Shown here piece after piece: positions 8,742-16,586 of a DNA stretch of 64,000 nucleotides (positions are counted from its first letter, which is position 1; every line of letters begins with the position of its first letter). Both the position numbers and the translations under genes were made by a program. A model generated the notes under the pieces. It ran no database searches and was not told where the DNA came from. It saw only the letters and a list, made by a program, of their open reading frames with translations. This stretch comes from UBA4363 sp002393965 (GTDB lineage: Bacteria; Bacteroidota; Bacteroidia; Bacteroidales; Paludibacteraceae), in NCBI GenBank assembly GCA_946542925.1, contig CAMNLA010000021.1, positions 1 to 64,000 on the forward strand. The letters are read 5' to 3'.

Positions 8742-9569
8742 ATGACCGATATTCTTTTATCAACATATAATGGTGCGAATTATCTGTCCGAACAGATAGA
8801 CTCAATTCTCGACCAGACAGAACGGGATTTCCGATTGCTGATACGGGATGATGGTTCTACGGATGATACAGTGGAACGTATCGATGAATATGAGAGGAGA
8901 TTTTCGCAACGGGTATGCCGATTGCGTGATGCAATGGGTAACATTGGTGTGATACGCTCCTACGAAAGACTGTTGGAGTGCTCTGATGCGGACTATATCC
9001 TGTTCAGCGACCAGGATGACGTATGGCTCCCTGAAAAAGTTGAGCTGTCACTGCGTGAAATACAGAAACTCGAGAAAATGTACGGTAAGGGATGTCCACT
9101 GCTCGTACATACCGATCTGCAGGTTGTGGACGAGCATTTGAACCTGATCGATGATTCGTTCTGGGACTATTCTGCTATCGATCCGTATGAATTGGATAGT
9201 AATTTGAAGGAACTGGGTATGTCAAATAGTGTGACAGGCTGTACGATGATTATCAATCGTGCGCTGAGAAATAAAACTCTGCCCTTCCCAAAGGTCGTGA
9301 CTATGCACGATGCGTGGTTGAGCATCGTGGCTGGAAAGTATGGCAAGGTGATACCCCTGGGCGTAGCGACAATCAAATACCGTCAGCATACAGGCAATGC
9401 GGTCGGCGCTTTAAGAAAGGAGACAATGAGTGAGAAGATCAGAAATCTGATGTCCGTAATCGAAGCAAATAGGAAACGATATGCCATGACAAAGGGAATC
9501 ATCTACCACTCCGTGTTTGATTATATGTATTATAAGATTAAAGATATGAGAAGGAGGGCGAAACTATGA
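8742..9569 (+). CDS. Family 2 glycosyltransferase
   Basis: A 275-residue GT-A fold glycosyltransferase. The N-terminus ILLSTYNGANYLSEQIDSIL is the nucleotide-sugar-binding start of GT2 enzymes. RDDGSTDDT and FSDQDDVW hold the conserved acidic residues (the latter is the DxD-type metal site). HDAWLSIVAG followed by IKYRQHTGNAVG forms the acceptor-side end. It probably adds one sugar to the lipid-linked repeat unit made by this locus; the sugar cannot be predicted. The ATG at 8742 is chosen because the earlier in-frame ATG at 8694 lies inside the last repeat copy. The stop overlaps the start of the following remnant (ATGA). Confidence 0.87.
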   Translation: MTDILLSTYNGANYLSEQIDSILDQTERDFRLLIRDDGSTDDTVERIDEYERRFSQRVCRLRDAMGNIGVIRSYERLLECSDADYILFSDQDDVWLPEKVELSLREIQKLEKMYGKGCPLLVHTDLQVVDEHLNLIDDSFWDYSAIDPYELDSNLKELGMSNSVTGCTMIINRALRNKTLPFPKVVTMHDAWLSIVAGKYGKVIPLGVATIKYRQHTGNAVGALRKETMSEKIRNLMSVIEANRKRYAMTKGIIYHSVFDYMYYKIKDMRRRAKL

Positions 9570-9752
9570 TTTCTGTATGTATGGCAACCTACAACGGTAG
9601 GAAGTACCTGAAAGAGCAGATGGATCGGATTGGTCGCTGAAATGTATTATAATACCGAGTTTATTCCACAAAGATTGATTTATTATAGAAGACATGGGGA
9701 AAACGCATCTTCTGTCACAGGTAAGAGTTCGTATTCAATGCGAGAGATATGA
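9566..9752 (+). pseudogene. Family 2 glycosyltransferase remnant with large internal deletion
   Basis: The reading frame starts like a normal GT2 (MISVCMATYNGRKYLKEQMD) but hits a stop at 9638-9640. Shifting one frame at the junction near 9620 gives WIGLVAEMYYNTEFIPQRLI followed by YYRRHGENASSVTGKSS, which is the conserved C-terminal region of the same family (compare HDLWLGVIAD and PLIYYRKHDGS in the intact GT2 at 20071-20802). About 150-170 residues, including the DxD region, are missing. The junction lies in TGGAT, which fits both sides. This looks like a deletion between short matches, leaving an inactive gene. Confidence 0.82.
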
Positions 9753-9854
9753 CACAGTCTGAATTGTGTGCGAAACCAAACTAAACTAAACTCTTTGAAC
9801 GAATGGGCATATTAACTTTCGCAACCGAAAGAAGGAAGTCCGCGAGAAAAAGAG

Positions 9855-9862
9855 TATATTTG
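9855..9862 (+). promoter_or_regulatory. TAnnTTTG -7 box before the Wzz-like gene
   Basis: TATATTTG lies 30 bases before the start codon at 9893, in the 140-base gap after the GT2 remnant. No convincing -33 TTTG is seen. Confidence 0.4.
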
Positions 9863-9892
9863 CCAAATGTAAAAAACGAATAAAGCCCATTT

Positions 9893-10852
9893 ATGGAAAC
9901 GAACGAGAAAAAGGAGAAGGATCTCGATTTGATGGATTTGACAAAAGAGGTGCTTGCAATGGTCGGTCATCTGCTGGCTTTCCTGTGGACTTATATCTTG
10001 CTTATCCTCCGGTTGAACATTCGCTATTGGTACATCATCCTGATTTTCTTTGTCCTTTCTATTTTTGCATTTATCCATATAGCCTTCATGAAACCACGTC
10101 TGCAGGCGGAGTTTGTCGTCCACATGGTGGGTGTGAACTACGGTGACTTGCAGGACCGCGTGCGTGCACTGGGTCTGAAGCTCAATCCTTTCAACAACAA
10201 TGAAGCGTTTGCCAAGACCCTGAAACTGTCGAAAGAAGACGTGAAGGCAGTTCGCTCCTTAGACTCGCATCTGTGTTTGGACGTCAATAAAGACGGACTG
10301 AGGGACTATATCTGCGAGGATGTGTCCGATATCGATTCTACAATGCAGATTGTGCGCTATGAGTTGTGTATCCGAATGACAGCTCATGGAGAGGCGAATT
10401 TTATGGGCATTCAGAAGAATATGCTTGCCTATTTCAATCAGAACCCGGAATTGATAGCTATGTGCGACCGCTATGTGAAGACACATGAGAAGGAGATCCA
10501 TCTTCTGGAAAACGAGATGGGCAACCTTTCTCACATCGAAGAAGGACTGAACCCAATCATGCGGGTTGGAGAAGATGGCGTCATCACTTCGAGAAGTGGT
10601 GATACACGTGACAAGATGGAACTCATCAATCGAAGTATCGCAACCGAATTGGGATTGGGTACACAGCGGTACCCCGTTCGCGCCGTCTCCGATGTGCTCA
10701 TTCGTGAGCCTAAATCAAAATTCCGTGTGGCAATAGAATGCATCTTCAGTTGCTATCTGATTGCCGTTCTTCTGATCGTCTTGATTGACAATTATTCGAA
10801 AATAAAGGATTTCGTACGTTCTAGCCGAACGGAAAAAAGACAGGAATCATGA
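9893..10852 (+). CDS. Wzz-like chain-length determinant / polysaccharide co-polymerase
   Basis: A 319-residue protein with the co-polymerase layout. A charged cytoplasmic N-terminus (1-35) and hydrophobic segments at about 25-65 are followed by a periplasmic domain of about 220 residues and a second membrane helix at about 282-298 with a short basic tail. Such proteins set polysaccharide chain length with Wzx/Wzy partners. It is small and lacks the tyrosine-kinase domain of Wzc proteins. The periplasmic part (LQDRVRALGLKLNPFNNNEA onward) is not strongly typical of E. coli Wzz, so the call rests on topology and neighbours. The stop overlaps the start of the WecA-like gene (ATGA). Confidence 0.65.
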   Translation: METNEKKEKDLDLMDLTKEVLAMVGHLLAFLWTYILLILRLNIRYWYIILIFFVLSIFAFIHIAFMKPRLQAEFVVHMVGVNYGDLQDRVRALGLKLNPFNNNEAFAKTLKLSKEDVKAVRSLDSHLCLDVNKDGLRDYICEDVSDIDSTMQIVRYELCIRMTAHGEANFMGIQKNMLAYFNQNPELIAMCDRYVKTHEKEIHLLENEMGNLSHIEEGLNPIMRVGEDGVITSRSGDTRDKMELINRSIATELGLGTQRYPVRAVSDVLIREPKSKFRVAIECIFSCYLIAVLLIVLIDNYSKIKDFVRSSRTEKRQES

Positions 10853-12045
10853 TTGATTTCATCAGAGAAGAAATAGGGGTTAGACTGGTTGGGCAATACC
10901 CGTGGATAACGATTTTTTTCTCCTTCTTGTTGGGTGGCTTTCTCATGCCATTTGTTCGTAAAATGGCTATCCGAAAGAATCTGGTCGCTCGGACCAACCG
11001 TCGCACTTCTCATGTCGGAAAGGTGCCGAATATCGGAGGTATGAATATTTTCTTTACCTTCTTCGTCTCCTTCCTCTTCTTTGCGATTCCACCTGTTTTC
11101 TTTACAACGTTCACAGCTAATGAGTTGGACTCCAAGAGTCAGTTCGTACTGGTAGGCTTGCTCTGTATCTTTTTCGTCGGACTGATGGATGATATGCTTG
11201 AAATATCGGCACGGAAGAAGTTTATTGGTGAACTCATTGTTGCTTTCATCATCGTGGTGATGGGTGATTTCAGGTTTACGTATTTCTATGGGATGTTCTC
11301 GTTGAGCGACGTTTCGACCGAGTTTGTCTGGCTTAGTTATGCCGCCTCTATCTTTTTGTTCCTGCTCTTGACAAATGCCATCAATCTCATTGATGGAGTA
11401 GATGGACTTGCTACTGGATTAGGTATTCTGGCTTGTCTCTTCTATGGCATCTATTTCCAATTGGCAGATGAGTTGAACCTTTCTTTGATGGCTTATACGT
11501 TGATGGGAGCCCTGACGGTGTTCTTTATCTACAATGTGTTCGGATCCCGACGGAAGATTTTTATGGGTGACTCCGGTTCGTTGTTGTTGGGATCGGTAAT
11601 ATACATATTCATCGTCAGCCTTTGCCAGTATAATATTTCTTTGGAGAAGTGCGGTCAGATGGATGCTCCGCTTTTTATGAATGCTGCTCCGGTCGTGGCT
11701 TTCTGTACAGTCGCCGTTCCTTTGTTTGATACGTTTAGGGTGATGGTGACTCGGATCAAGAATGGACGTTCCCCATTCCTTGCCGATAAAAATCATGTAC
11801 ACCATCTCCTTTTGGAATTAGGACTGACCCATCGGCAGGTGACATTGGTTTTGGTCTTGGTCAACCTCTCCTTTATTGTTCTCGGCCTCTTGGGTATCAA
11901 TTTCCATAATTGGATGATAGGCTGTATTGTCGTGGCTTACGCTTGTGCGCTGACCTTTCTTCTTTGGCGTGTGGTGGACGACCATCGTCTCCGACACCCT
12001 GGGTTACTTTCTGAAAAGAAAATAAACGGCAGCGACAAGAAGTAG
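10849..12045 (+). CDS. WecA/TagO-type undecaprenyl-phosphate sugar-1-phosphate transferase
   Basis: A 398-residue polytopic membrane protein of the MraY/WecA/TagO family. It transfers a sugar-1-phosphate (usually GlcNAc-1-P) from a UDP-sugar to undecaprenyl phosphate, starting lipid-linked polysaccharide synthesis. Conserved elements in order are K-V-P-N-I-GG near 58-64, the D114-D115 pair in GLMDDMLEIS, NLIDGVDGLATG (179-190), FMGDSGS (238-244, Asp241) and the basic NHVHH loop (315-319). About eleven hydrophobic helices are visible. It is the likely first enzyme of this locus. Its last 42 bases overlap, in antisense, the 3' end of the convergent DUF486 gene. Confidence 0.9.
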   Translation: MIDFIREEIGVRLVGQYPWITIFFSFLLGGFLMPFVRKMAIRKNLVARTNRRTSHVGKVPNIGGMNIFFTFFVSFLFFAIPPVFFTTFTANELDSKSQFVLVGLLCIFFVGLMDDMLEISARKKFIGELIVAFIIVVMGDFRFTYFYGMFSLSDVSTEFVWLSYAASIFLFLLLTNAINLIDGVDGLATGLGILACLFYGIYFQLADELNLSLMAYTLMGALTVFFIYNVFGSRRKIFMGDSGSLLLGSVIYIFIVSLCQYNISLEKCGQMDAPLFMNAAPVVAFCTVAVPLFDTFRVMVTRIKNGRSPFLADKNHVHHLLLELGLTHRQVTLVLVLVNLSFIVLGLLGINFHNWMIGCIVVAYACALTFLLWRVVDDHRLRHPGLLSEKKINGSDKK

Positions 12046-12372
12046 GAACCCTACGATGTGGTTCCATTTGATGTGATAACTGAATACGAGGATATTGAAG
12101 ACCGTGAACACGGTCAGCGTGATGACTTCTTGTAATACTTTCAGTTCAAGGAGCGAGAAAGGTCCACCGAATTCTGCCGAACCGAAGCGGTTGGCAGGTA
12201 CTTGAAGACAATATTCAAAGAAGGCAATTCCCCAACTGAATACGATGACACCGAATAAAGGGAGAGAGTCAAACCATCGTACCCCTTTTAGGGCAATGTG
12301 CCCGTACCAGGCAATGGTCATGAAAATGTTCGATGCAATAAGCATTAAGATACATAAAAGTCCGTTGTTCAT
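12004..12372 (-). CDS. DUF486-family small membrane protein
   Basis: A 122-residue protein with four hydrophobic helices. It matches the DUF486 (DMT-superfamily-like) pattern: LLCILMLIASNIFMTIAWYG at the start, then FSWGIAFFEYCLQVPANR, LKVLQEVITLTVF and a C-terminal HIVGFLLLVAAVYFLF. Function is unknown. The start at 12372 is chosen because homologues begin just before this first helix; the upstream in-frame extension to 12486 is unlike the family. It converges on the WecA-like gene with a 42-base tail-to-tail overlap. Confidence 0.82.
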   Translation of the reverse strand: MNNGLLCILMLIASNIFMTIAWYGHIALKGVRWFDSLPLFGVIVFSWGIAFFEYCLQVPANRFGSAEFGGPFSLLELKVLQEVITLTVFTVFNILVFSYHIKWNHIVGFLLLVAAVYFLFRK

Positions 12373-12615
12373 GATGTTTTTTCGGTTGGATGATTTTTCT
12401 GGTATGGAAGTGTGTAGATAAGCAATCAAAAAGAAAATGTGCAAAATTAACGCATATTTCCTGATTGTTTTCCCCTTCAGATTCATTTCCTGTACGTAGA
12501 AAACTTTTAGTGACAGTTTCCCCGCTTATGAGGAGGAATATACCCAAGCGTTCCTTTACTGACTGAACTTCACGAAAAGGTGCAGTTGGGTGGGGTATCG
12601 TGAAAAAAAAGACGT

Positions 12616-12623
12616 ACTTTTGT
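12616..12623 (+). promoter_or_regulatory. TAnnTTTG -7 box before the carboxyspermidine dehydrogenase gene
   Basis: TACTTTTG lies 46 bases before the ATG at 12670, in the 297-base gap after the DUF486 gene start. I see no other clear structure in that gap. It excludes the in-frame start at 12622. Confidence 0.45.
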
Positions 12624-12669
12624 GGTGTTTTGTGGAATTATAAATGGATTTTTTAAAAAAAATAGAAAC

Positions 12670-13872
12670 ATGGGAAAGGTTTTGGTAATCGGTGCTGGTG
12701 GCGTGGGTACCGTTGCGCTTAACAAGATAGCACAACACCCGGAGGTGTTCTCCGATGTGATGGTGGCAAGCCGTACTCTGAGCAAATGTCAGGGGCTGGC
12801 AGACGATGTTAAACGAAGGACAGGAACGTCCATCAAGACCGCTGCTGTAGATGCGGACGACGTGCAACAACTGGTTCGACTGTTTGAAGAGTACAAACCG
12901 GATCTTGTGGTAAATCTCGCTTTGCCATACCAGGACTTGACCATTATGGACGCCTGTCTCGAGTGTGGTGTCAACTATCTTGATACGGCCAATTATGAAC
13001 CACGTGATGAGGCTCACTTTGAATATTCATGGCAGTGGGCATACAAGGACCGTTTCGAAAAAGCAGGACTGACCGCTATTTTGGGTTGTGGCTTCGACCC
13101 GGGCGTCTCAGGCGTTTTTACGGCATACGAGGCGAAACATCGTTTCGACGAGATTCAATATCTCGATATCGTGGATTGCAATGCCGGTAATCACGGAATG
13201 GCATTCGCAACCAATTTCAATCCTGAAATCAATATCCGGGAGATAACACAGAAAGGTAAATATTACGAGAATGGAAAGTGGATCGAAACCGAACCTCAGG
13301 AGATTCATAAGCCACTGACTTATCCGAATATTGGTCCGCGTGAGTCCTATTTGCTTTATCACGAGGAACTCGAATCACTTGTGAAGAATTATCCGACTAT
13401 CCGACGCGCTCGTTTTTGGATGACGTTCGGACAGGAGTACCTGACACATCTGCGGGTCATTCAGAATATCGGTATGGCGCGTATCGACGAAGTGGAGTAC
13501 AATGGGATGAAGATAGTGCCTATACAGTTCCTGAAGGCTGTTCTTCCGAATCCAAAGGACCTGGGACAGAACTATACTGGCGAGACATCTATAGGATGCC
13601 GTATCCGAGGCATGAAGGACGGGAGGGAAACGACTGTATATGTCTATAACAATTGTTCTCATCATGAGGCTTTTCTTGAGACTGGAGCACAAGGCGTTAG
13701 TTACACTACTGGAGTACCGGCAATGATAGGAGCCATGATGTTCATACAGGGAAAATGGAAACGACCGGGCGTATGGAACGTGGAAGAATTTGATCCGGAT
13801 CCATTTATGGAGCAATTGAACAAGTGCGGACTTCCTTGGCACGAGATAGTGGACGGGGACTTGGAACTCTGA
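12670..13872 (+). CDS. Carboxynorspermidine/carboxyspermidine dehydrogenase
   Basis: A 400-residue member of the saccharopine-dehydrogenase-like family. The N-terminal Rossmann motif VLVIGAGGVG (4-13) binds NADPH; NLALPYQDLTIMDACL and GVNYLDTANYE (about residues 80-110) are typical of carboxy(nor)spermidine synthase. The enzyme condenses L-aspartate semialdehyde with putrescine (or diaminopropane) to carboxy(nor)spermidine. The decarboxylase gene follows 243 bases downstream, completing the pathway that many gut Bacteroidota use for spermidine in place of SAM-dependent synthase. Because the product is probably carboxyspermidine in this phylum, either name may apply. Confidence 0.92.
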   Translation: MGKVLVIGAGGVGTVALNKIAQHPEVFSDVMVASRTLSKCQGLADDVKRRTGTSIKTAAVDADDVQQLVRLFEEYKPDLVVNLALPYQDLTIMDACLECGVNYLDTANYEPRDEAHFEYSWQWAYKDRFEKAGLTAILGCGFDPGVSGVFTAYEAKHRFDEIQYLDIVDCNAGNHGMAFATNFNPEINIREITQKGKYYENGKWIETEPQEIHKPLTYPNIGPRESYLLYHEELESLVKNYPTIRRARFWMTFGQEYLTHLRVIQNIGMARIDEVEYNGMKIVPIQFLKAVLPNPKDLGQNYTGETSIGCRIRGMKDGRETTVYVYNNCSHHEAFLETGAQGVSYTTGVPAMIGAMMFIQGKWKRPGVWNVEEFDPDPFMEQLNKCGLPWHEIVDGDLEL

Positions 13873-14023
13873 TGTCTGTCTGAACAGTCTTCCTTTGAAT
13901 AATATAAGGAATGGCTTGAGTCGATTCTTTTTGGGGGGATGGCATCCAAAACGAAGATAAAAGCATACAGAGTTATGGCTGAAAAAAGCCTTTAAATAAA
14001 GGCATGCTATGACGTGACTCAAA

Positions 14024-14065
14024 AAAAACGGTTGGTGAGGTATTGCGAGTTCGCTGACCGTTTTT
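14024..14065 (+). terminator. Hairpin between the two polyamine genes
   Basis: AAAAACGGT (14024-14032) pairs with ACCGTTTTT (14057-14065), with a small GCGA/TCGC hairpin in the loop and a T-rich stretch after it. It could be a terminator or attenuator just 50 bases before nspC. Confidence 0.4.
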
Positions 14066-14115
14066 CTTTCTTAGGGAACCTTTTTGAAAATAAGCTTTTT
14101 TTACATCAATTATCA

Positions 14116-15270
14116 ATGATGATAGATTACGGTCAGATACCTTCTCCCTGTTATGTCGTGGACGAGGAACGCCTCGAACGGAATCTCCAGCTCATTCGTT
14201 CGGTAAGCGAACGGGCGCAGGTGGAAATCATCATGGCATTCAAGGCTTTTGCCATGTATCCGCTTTTCCCCATTATTAGGAATTACGTTTCCTGTACTAC
14301 GGCAAGTTCTCTCTCCGAAGCTCGCTTGGCGAAAGAGGAGTTTGGCTCGCTGGCTCATACCTATGCTCCGGTCTATGATGATGAGGAGTTCTTCGAGATA
14401 ATGGATTGCAGTAGCCATATCACGTTCAATTCGTTGACTCAGTTTCATCATTTCGCTCCTCGGATACGTGACTACGAACGGTGCAACGGCCGACATATAT
14501 CATGCGGCCTGCGACTGAATCCCGAGTATTCCGAGGTGGAGACGGATCTCTATAATCCCTGTGCTCCTGGCTCTCGCTTGGGTATCACGGCAGATCAACT
14601 GCCTGACTCCCTACCCGATGGTGTCGATGGACTGCATTTTCATACGTTATGTGAGTCCTCGGCAGAGGAACTTAGCCATACACTCAATGCATTCGAACAG
14701 CGTTTCTCCTCGTTGTTGGATCAGGTTCAATGGGTCAATATGGGCGGAGGACATTTGATGACACGACAGAACTATGATCTGGAACAGTTGATACGTATCC
14801 TGACTGATTTCAAACGACGCCATCCTCATCTCCACGTTATCCTCGAACCAGGTGCGGCATTCGTATGGCAGACGGGTGAACTGGTCTCGACGGTGCTTGA
14901 TATCGTGGAGAATCACGGAATCCGCACGGCTATGCTCAATGTCTCTTTCGCCTGCCACATGCCGGACTGTCTTGAGATGCCCTACAAGCCCGCAATACTC
15001 GGGGCATTGGACGAGGGACAGGAGGGCTATGTCTACCGGATGGGAGGTAATTCCTGCCTTTCGGGCGACTACGTAGGCACTTGGACGTTTGATCATGTGT
15101 TGCAAGTGGGCGAAAGGATTGTTTTCATGGATATGATTCACTATACGTTCGTGAAAACAACGATGTTCAATGGCGTTTCTCATCCTGGCTTCGGCATCTG
15201 GAGAAAGACGGGCTCTTTCCAACTCCTTCGAAAATTCGGCTACGAAGACTATAAATGTCGCATGGGATGA
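14116..15270 (+). CDS. nspC: Carboxynorspermidine/carboxyspermidine decarboxylase
   Basis: A 384-residue PLP-dependent fold-III decarboxylase of the NspC group, which releases CO2 from carboxy(nor)spermidine to give (nor)spermidine. K43 in IIMAFKAFAMYP is the expected PLP-lysine. Further family markers are CGLRLNPEYSEVE, GLHFHTLCES, VNMGGGHLMTR, ILEPGAAFVW and, near the end, GGNSCLSGDYVG, which contributes the partner-subunit active-site Cys. Start is the ATG pair at 14116/14119; upstream in-frame sequence back to 14014 contains a hairpin and does not resemble the family. It pairs functionally with the dehydrogenase upstream, although the intervening hairpin leaves separate regulation possible. 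Confidence 0.92.
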   Translation: MMIDYGQIPSPCYVVDEERLERNLQLIRSVSERAQVEIIMAFKAFAMYPLFPIIRNYVSCTTASSLSEARLAKEEFGSLAHTYAPVYDDEEFFEIMDCSSHITFNSLTQFHHFAPRIRDYERCNGRHISCGLRLNPEYSEVETDLYNPCAPGSRLGITADQLPDSLPDGVDGLHFHTLCESSAEELSHTLNAFEQRFSSLLDQVQWVNMGGGHLMTRQNYDLEQLIRILTDFKRRHPHLHVILEPGAAFVWQTGELVSTVLDIVENHGIRTAMLNVSFACHMPDCLEMPYKPAILGALDEGQEGYVYRMGGNSCLSGDYVGTWTFDHVLQVGERIVFMDMIHYTFVKTTMFNGVSHPGFGIWRKTGSFQLLRKFGYEDYKCRMG

Positions 15271-15325
15271 CCTTTGCCGACAATAGATGAAAAAGAAATG
15301 ATCTTTTTTGAAAAAAAAAGTGTGT

Positions 15326-15359
15326 TTTGTTGCGATAAAGAAAAAAGTGTGTATCTTTG
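15326..15359 (+). promoter_or_regulatory. Promoter of the tRNA array
   Basis: TTTG (15326-15329) and TATCTTTG (15352-15359), spacer 22, precede tRNA-Gly by about 60 bases and fit the Bacteroidota -33/-7 pattern. Confidence 0.6.
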
Positions 15360-15421
15360 CACCCGCAATCACGAAGTAACAACGGCGGTTGATAATGATT
15401 GTGATACGAAAATGTATTTTT

Positions 15422-15493
15422 GCGGAAATAGCTCAGTGGTAGAGCACCACCTTGCCAAGGTGGGGGTCGCGGGTCCGAATCCCGTTTTCCGCT
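15422..15493 (+). tRNA. tRNA-Gly (anticodon GCC)
   Basis: A 72-base cloverleaf. Acceptor GCGGAAA pairs with TTTCCGC, discriminator T. Anticodon loop has GCC between CACCT/AGGTG-type arms; T-arm GCGGG-TCCGAAT-CCCGT. No CCA is encoded. First of three tRNAs in one array. Confidence 0.97.
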
Positions 15494-15560
15494 CTCTTTT
15501 CTAAAGAAAATGCGGTGGTCATTGTTCAATTCGATAACCACCGCTTCTTTTAGAGACGAA

Positions 15561-15644
15561 GCCCAAATGGCGGAATTGGTAGACGCGCTAGTTTCAGGGA
15601 CTAGTAATCGCAAGGTTGTGCAGGTTCGAGTCCTGTTTTGGGCA
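15561..15644 (+). tRNA. tRNA-Leu (anticodon CAG)
   Basis: An 84-base class II tRNA. Acceptor GCCCAAA pairs with TTTGGGC, discriminator A; anticodon stem CTAGT/ACTAG around loop TTCAGGG; long variable arm follows. No encoded CCA. Confidence 0.96.
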
Positions 15645-15717
15645 CAGAAGAAATACGACGAATCCGCACAACGTACCGCAATGGAATGGTTACAACGGAT
15701 TTGGTTCCCCCAAGAAT

Positions 15718-15800
15718 GCGCAGGTGGTGAAATGGTATACACGCTACTTTGAGGGGGTAGTGGGCGCAAGCCCGTGTGAGTTCGACTCTCATCCTGCGCA
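15718..15800 (+). tRNA. tRNA-Leu (anticodon GAG)
   Basis: An 83-base class II tRNA. Acceptor GCGCAGG pairs with CCTGCGC, discriminator A; anticodon stem CTACT/GGTAG around loop TTGAGGG; variable arm present. No encoded CCA. Last tRNA before the terminator. Confidence 0.96.
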
Positions 15801-15802
15801 CA

Positions 15803-15841
15803 ACGAAGAAGCCCCGAGGTTTTACCTTGGGGCTTCTTCGT
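15803..15841 (+). terminator. Strong hairpin terminator of the tRNA array
   Basis: ACGAAGAAGCCCC pairs with GGGGCTTCTTCGT, extended inside by GG/CC around a TTTTA loop. It starts three bases after the last tRNA. There is only a weak T-run after the stem. Confidence 0.8.
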
Positions 15842-15917
15842 CCCTTTATTCTCAATGGTCGTTTTAGGCAGGGTGAGTCTATGAAGGATAGTACCTGATC
15901 ATTAGGGTGACAAAAAG

Positions 15918-15998
15918 ATATACTCTAAATAGACCTTTTTTAGACATGGCATAGTTAGAGTAAACGCCATTCTGCTCATCGGGCTTCCAAAAAAAGCT
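15918..15998 (-). repeat. Diverged copy of the ~78-bp palindromic repeat
   Basis: Read on the minus strand this segment shows, in the right order and spacing, the landmarks of the repeats at 8335 and 26543: a T-run, AAGCC followed by ATGAGCAGA, then AACTATGCCATG, AAAAAA, GTCTAT and AGAGTA. The central palindrome is degraded. It begins about ten bases after the stop codon of the minus-strand gene ending at 16007, so it again sits at a gene 3' end in the sense orientation. Confidence 0.6.
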
Positions 15999-16006
15999 TC
16001 ATTTTG

Positions 16007-16417
16007 TTAGTTAGCGCCTTCCAGAATCAGACGAAATTCTTTAGGTAAGGAGATGTTTTTCATGTTTTGGGCATTTTTAAATAAAGGAGCGATGTCTCGG
16101 GCATTGAACCCGGCTATGCCACAACCAATGGGTGTGACAAGGAAGTACAAGTTGGGGTTTTGGGCTGCATATTGGATGAATTCGTCCACATAGGGTTGAA
16201 TGGTATCAGCTCCTCCCTGCATTGTGGGAATGGCATACGATTGACCCTGAATTCCTACTCCGATGCCCATGATGGCTCCGAAGTGTTGCACGGCAGTCCG
16301 CGCAGCACCGCCCGCATGGTTCCCCTCTAAGTTGGAGCCGAAAACGAATATCTCATCTGGGAGTAGCATGGTAATATGTGACGGAGTGATGCGGTTGTCT
16401 GTTTTGTTGGATGTCAT
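16007..16417 (-). CDS. A1S_2505-family small protein
   Basis: A 136-residue protein with the pattern DEIFVFGSNLEGNHAGGAA (residues about 21-39), then QGQSYAIPT and LVTPIGCGIAGFNARDIAPLF. This matches the small family annotated as 'A1S_2505 family phage non-structural protein', found in phages and many bacterial chromosomes. The Gly-rich GSN motif and the GCGIAG turn recall macro-domain-like nucleotide-derivative binding, but that is inference. The full-length start at 16417 is kept because homologues have a short similar N-terminal lead (ITxLxPxEIFVFGSN). It stands alone between the tRNA array and pheT, with a hairpin upstream and a diverged palindromic repeat just after its stop. Confidence 0.78.
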   Translation of the reverse strand: MTSNKTDNRITPSHITMLLPDEIFVFGSNLEGNHAGGAARTAVQHFGAIMGIGVGIQGQSYAIPTMQGGADTIQPYVDEFIQYAAQNPNLYFLVTPIGCGIAGFNARDIAPLFKNAQNMKNISLPKEFRLILEGAN

Positions 16418-16527
16418 GTTAGTGTTTTAGGTCGGTTCTGCTGACAAAAATAAAGATCATTGACGAGATTTTAGGAGAAGAGTTTAGCTTAGAAACTGGT
16501 AAATATAGATTGGACAGACGCTTAAAG

Positions 16528-16576
16528 AAAAAAGATAAACGGCAGAAACTTATCATTCCTGCCGTTTATCTTTTTT
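16528..16576 (-). terminator. Terminator of pheT
   Basis: AAAGATAAACGGCAG (16531-16545) pairs perfectly with CTGCCGTTTATCTTT (16559-16573), flanked by A-run and T-run on opposite sides. It begins 11 bases after the pheT stop and can act on either strand. Confidence 0.88.
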
Positions 16577-16586
16577 TTCTGTCGGT

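Noticed and set aside
12373..12486. N-terminal extension of the DUF486 protein
   Set aside because: DUF486 proteins begin at the first helix, which matches the ATG at 12372; the extension has no counterpart.
14014..14115. Extended start of nspC
   Set aside because: The 34 extra codons cover the hairpin and are not decarboxylase-like.
15274..15752. Plus-strand open frames across the tRNA array
   Set aside because: They translate tRNA genes and their promoter; not proteins.
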